A stretch of DNA of 64,000 bases, from the NCBI GenBank assembly GCA_015060105.1, contig SUZD01000001.1, forward strand, positions 1 to 64,000. Direction: 5' to 3'. The notes under the pieces are model-generated. The model was not told the origin of the DNA. It saw only the letters and a program-made list of their open reading frames with translations, and did no database searches. Of this stretch, positions 61,519 to 64,000 are shown piece by piece (position 1 is the stretch's first letter; each line of letters starts with the position of its first letter). The position numbers and the translations under genes were made by a program. This DNA is from Rikenellaceae bacterium. Lineage in GTDB: Bacteria; Bacteroidota; Bacteroidia; Bacteroidales; Rikenellaceae.

Positions 61519-62337
61519 CTACTTTTCGAGATTATATATATGATAGGGATAAACCCACACATCCGGGACAATCTCGTCAATCTCTCGTTTCAAACGGATT
61601 GCATCACTCTCGTCGGTGAAGCGACCAACGGTTACCCAGAAACGCGCGCGGCCAGGGATAAACTTATAGGTCGAAGTATAGCCCTCCTCGGCCATACGAG
61701 CAATCATTCTATCGGCATTAGCCTCGACATCAAACACACCCACGATAACGTGATAGCCACTTTGGTCACCCTCGGCAGATTGAGCTCCCAAAGGATTATC
61801 AACAACAGGGTCGTGCGACACCTCGGTCGAATCAGCCTTTTGCACCATCTCGGTTTCACAACCCCAGATGCGAACTTTCACAACGTCCCAATAGGCGTAC
61901 GTCCACCAAGCACCGATACCGACTGCAACCAGCAGCAATATCCACAACCATTTGACAGGTGCTTTATGACGACGCTCGGGGGCTGTCGGATTGAGTTTCG
62001 CTTCAAACGTTGCATCGACGCTCAACACGCCTGCCAAAACAACACCCACACCCTCAATTACTACACCTTCGGGCTTCGACGCCGATGCCTTCCACTCCTC
62101 GAAAAGGATTGCGGCTTGCTCTTTGCCGACACCTCCAACTTCGGCAATCAAATCAACAACCGATACAGCTGTTGCATCTTGTGCCACACACACCAATTCG
62201 CTTGACGGGGGCAACATATTACCTTTTTCGTCCTTACGGGCGGGGGTTGATACTACTTTAAGCACTCCGACCTCGGGGATTTCTACAACCTTACGAGCGG
62301 ACAATGCATTATAAATAATCTTATCTACGGTAGCCAT
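61519..62337 (-). CDS. HU-CCDC81 and SPOR domain membrane protein
   Basis: The 272-aa protein has an N-terminal HU-like CCDC81 domain of about 110 residues (VDKIIYNALSARKVVEIPEVGVLKV), a transmembrane helix at about 128-148 (WLWILLLVAVGIGAWW), an acidic linker and a C-terminal SPOR domain (YHVIVGVFDVEANADRMIARM, RFWVTVGRFTDESDAIRL). SPOR binds denuded peptidoglycan at the division site, facing the periplasm, so the HU-like part is cytoplasmic. A link between septum and nucleoid is an attractive but unproven inference. It lies 2 bases after lgt. Confidence 0.88.
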   Translation of the reverse strand: MATVDKIIYNALSARKVVEIPEVGVLKVVSTPARKDEKGNMLPPSSELVCVAQDATAVSVVDLIAEVGGVGKEQAAILFEEWKASASKPEGVVIEGVGVVLAGVLSVDATFEAKLNPTAPERRHKAPVKWLWILLLVAVGIGAWWTYAYWDVVKVRIWGCETEMVQKADSTEVSHDPVVDNPLGAQSAEGDQSGYHVIVGVFDVEANADRMIARMAEEGYTSTYKFIPGRARFWVTVGRFTDESDAIRLKREIDEIVPDVWVYPYHIYNLEK

Positions 62338-62339
62338 AA

Positions 62340-63191
62340 CTATCTCTTTTTGGCGTTAGACACTTTCGGTTTTTCGGTTGGAACGGGTACATATTTTTTG
62401 AATCGTTCGGTATAGGACAAGGCGATACAAGCTGCACCCAACAATATAAACGGGATACTCAACCATTGGCCCATCAACAAATCCATTCCCTCTTCCCACG
62501 ACTCTTGCACCTGCTTGATATACTCAATAATGAAGCGCGAAAGAAATATTCCGATAAGACCTACGCCAAACAACATTCCCGGGTGGCGACGGCCTTGGTC
62601 GAACTTATAGTACATTACGGCCAACACTACAAATGTCAGGATATAGCACAACGCCTCGTAAATCTGAGTTGGGTGCATCGGCACGGTTTCGCCCGTACGC
62701 ACAAAGATAAAGCCCCAAGGAAGGTCGGTCGGAGTGCCATATATCTCGGAGTTCATAAGGTTTCCGAAGCGCACAAACGAGCCGCCTATCGAGGCTGCAA
62801 TAACAATACGGTCAAGACCCCATACATAGGGCATCTTATTCTTACGGGCAAAGAGCCACAAGCCTACCAACATACCGAGTGCTGCACCGTGACTTGCCAT
62901 ACCGCCCTCGTGAATGTAGAGTATTTTGAGCGGATTGGCCATAGTAGCCGCAAAGTCATAGAAAAGGCAGTGACCCAGGCGAGAACCGATAATGGTTCCG
63001 AGCGACACATACCAAAAAGCCGAATCGGCTATCTTCTCGGACAGACCCTCACGACGGCAGAACTGTGTAAACAACCAGGCACCAAGTCCGATTGCCAATG
63101 CCCAACTCAAACCATAATAGCGTACGCCCCTACCAAAAATTGTAAACATTACAGGATCAACGTCCCATGTTATTGCAAGTGTATCAAACAT
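62340..63191 (-). CDS. lgt: Prolipoprotein diacylglyceryl transferase
   Basis: The 283-aa inner-membrane enzyme transfers diacylglycerol to the lipobox Cys of prolipoproteins. Seven hydrophobic helices can be seen. The Lgt signature is in GTIIGSRLGHCLFYDF, with the active-site region HEGGMASHGAALGM and GLSW-type segment at the N-terminus, and RFGNLMNSEIYG. The window's many lipoproteins (both fimbrillins, DUF1080, DUF4270, META) are its likely substrates. It follows ribE after 11 bases. Confidence 0.95.
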   Translation of the reverse strand: MFDTLAITWDVDPVMFTIFGRGVRYYGLSWALAIGLGAWLFTQFCRREGLSEKIADSAFWYVSLGTIIGSRLGHCLFYDFAATMANPLKILYIHEGGMASHGAALGMLVGLWLFARKNKMPYVWGLDRIVIAASIGGSFVRFGNLMNSEIYGTPTDLPWGFIFVRTGETVPMHPTQIYEALCYILTFVVLAVMYYKFDQGRRHPGMLFGVGLIGIFLSRFIIEYIKQVQESWEEGMDLLMGQWLSIPFILLGAACIALSYTERFKKYVPVPTEKPKVSNAKKR

Positions 63192-63202
63192 ATCTCCTCC
63201 GC

Positions 63203-63796
63203 CTATTTATTGTAATGTTTCATCAGTCGGGCGATATACTTGCCGACGATATCGAACTCCAAATTAACACGAGTACCCACTTTGATATTATGGAAATTGG
63301 TATGCTCGTAGGTATAAGGGATTATTGCAACTCGGAACGAGCCTTCGCACGAGTCGCACACCGTAAGGCTGACGCCATTGACCGTTATAGAGCCTTTCTC
63401 GACGGTTACATTGTCACCCGTCTGCTCGTACTCGAATTTGAAATACCAACTGCCATCGGCGTCCTCGACATCGACACACACTGCGGTTTGGTCAACGTGT
63501 CCTTGTACAATGTGTCCGTCCAGCAACGCATCGGGGCGCATACTACGCTCCAAATTGACCTCGTCACCCACTTGCAACTCGCCAAGATTGCTCTTGATGA
63601 GTGTTTCGTGCATTGCGGTTACAGTATAGCGATTACCCTCCAAAGCCACAACCGTAAGGCATACGCCATTGTGAGCAACGCTTTGGTCTATTTTAAGTTG
63701 GTCGGCAAAGGGAGCCTCCAACGTAAAGTGCTTATTTTGTCTATCGGTACGAATCTCAACCACGCGAGCCGTACACTCTACTATTCCCGAAAACAT
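63203..63796 (-). CDS. ribE: Riboflavin synthase alpha chain
   Basis: The 197-aa enzyme dismutates two molecules of 6,7-dimethyl-8-ribityllumazine into riboflavin. Two lumazine-binding repeats are visible, each with MFSGIVE or equivalent start and the NGVCLTVVAL / NGVSLTVCDS motif, plus VNLERSMRPDALLDGHIVQGHVD. Length is typical. It is the first full gene of the ribE-lgt-SPOR unit, 18 bases from the end of the partial regulator gene. Confidence 0.95.
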   Translation of the reverse strand: MFSGIVECTARVVEIRTDRQNKHFTLEAPFADQLKIDQSVAHNGVCLTVVALEGNRYTVTAMHETLIKSNLGELQVGDEVNLERSMRPDALLDGHIVQGHVDQTAVCVDVEDADGSWYFKFEYEQTGDNVTVEKGSITVNGVSLTVCDSCEGSFRVAIIPYTYEHTNFHNIKVGTRVNLEFDIVGKYIARLMKHYNK

Positions 63797-63814
63797 AAAA
63801 TCTCAACTACTTAA

Positions 63815-64000
63815 TTAAAATTTACGCGAGCCCACAACGCCCACAAGTCGATATATCGAGCCTACGCTCTCACGCGGAATCTCGAAACTCTCGCGTCCTT
63901 GGCTTGCCGACGCCTCCAAACGCAACATCTCGTCATTGGAGCCTTGACGTACACGACGCAAAACTACAAATCTTTCGCTTACCACCAAATATATCTCGCC
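63815..64000 (-). CDS. 3' end of an S24-like (XRE/LexA-type) regulator (partial)
   Basis: The reading frame enters from beyond base 64000 and stops at 63815-63817. It is not in the ORF track. The visible 61 residues run GEIYLVVSERFVVLRRV through FEIPRESVGSIYRLVGVVGSRKF. This is like the C-terminal half of S24-type peptidase domains in Bacteroidota XRE regulators, where a catalytic Lys normally lies just before the first Val-Arg region; here that position reads VVLRRV, so a Lys is not obvious. The rest of the gene is outside the window. Confidence 0.55.
   Translation of the reverse strand, partial: GEIYLVVSERFVVLRRVRQGSNDEMLRLEASASQGRESFEIPRESVGSIYRLVGVVGSRKF

Overview
The window is a stretch of a Bacteroidales chromosome (phylum Bacteroidota). 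Four things point there. Promoters follow TTG, then 18-20 bases, then TAnnTTTG, and I see no Shine-Dalgarno sequences. The surface-protein repertoire includes fimbrillin-like lipoproteins, BACON domains, FISUMP modules and a TonB-dependent receptor with a carboxypeptidase-regulatory-like N-terminus. There are phylum-typical genes: PorX-PglZ, DUF4270, DUF3098, an HU-CCDC81/SPOR protein and a single-domain glycogen synthase. Finally, fusA is followed directly by rpsJ with no tuf between. The family within the order (Rikenellaceae-like or another) cannot be settled by eye.

Region 1 (1-9581) is a cell-surface block. It holds the repeat-rich end of an acidic protein, a 1249-aa fimbrillin-like lipoprotein with two tandem FISUMP modules, a TonB receptor with a His-rich N-terminus, a 52-aa small protein with its own promoter and an unusual palindromic leader, and a fimbrillin/BACON lipoprotein. 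Region 2 (9599-10828, minus) has an OmpA/PorT-like barrel and a gamma-carbonic-anhydrase fold protein. Region 3 (10913-28945, minus) is one continuous str-S10-spc-alpha cluster of 33 genes from rpsL to rplQ. It includes fusA, secY, map, infA, rpmJ (absent from the ORF track) and rpoA. A candidate internal promoter overlaps a large inverted repeat between rpsN and rpsH.

Region 4 (29181-46319) is mostly plus strand: LemA, an SDR enzyme, (minus) polyprenyl synthetase, YfhO, then ftsX-DUF3098-uppP-truB-queA, glycogen synthase-DUF4270, topA-yqaA-aroE, a double DUF1080 lipoprotein, a small Cys-rich membrane protein (minus) and a META-domain lipoprotein. Region 5 (46339-59278, minus) holds PpiD-like foldase, CNNM/CorC protein, LptC, TPR protein, outer-membrane barrel, coaX, mfd, rng, a 30-aa extremely basic protein absent from the ORF track, and HU. 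It is mainly an envelope-assembly and nucleic-acid maintenance block. Region 6 (59421-64000) has porX and tsaE on plus, then HU-CCDC81/SPOR, lgt, ribE and the 3' end of an S24-like regulator on minus.

Most convergent gene pairs are separated by strong hairpins. Five of these share a TGTCC...GGACA stem core, which is itself notable. All long antisense ORFs in the track that I checked are codon-aligned mirror images of real genes. They arise because TTA, CTA and TCA codons are avoided. No rRNA, tRNA, CRISPR array, transposase or prophage gene was seen.
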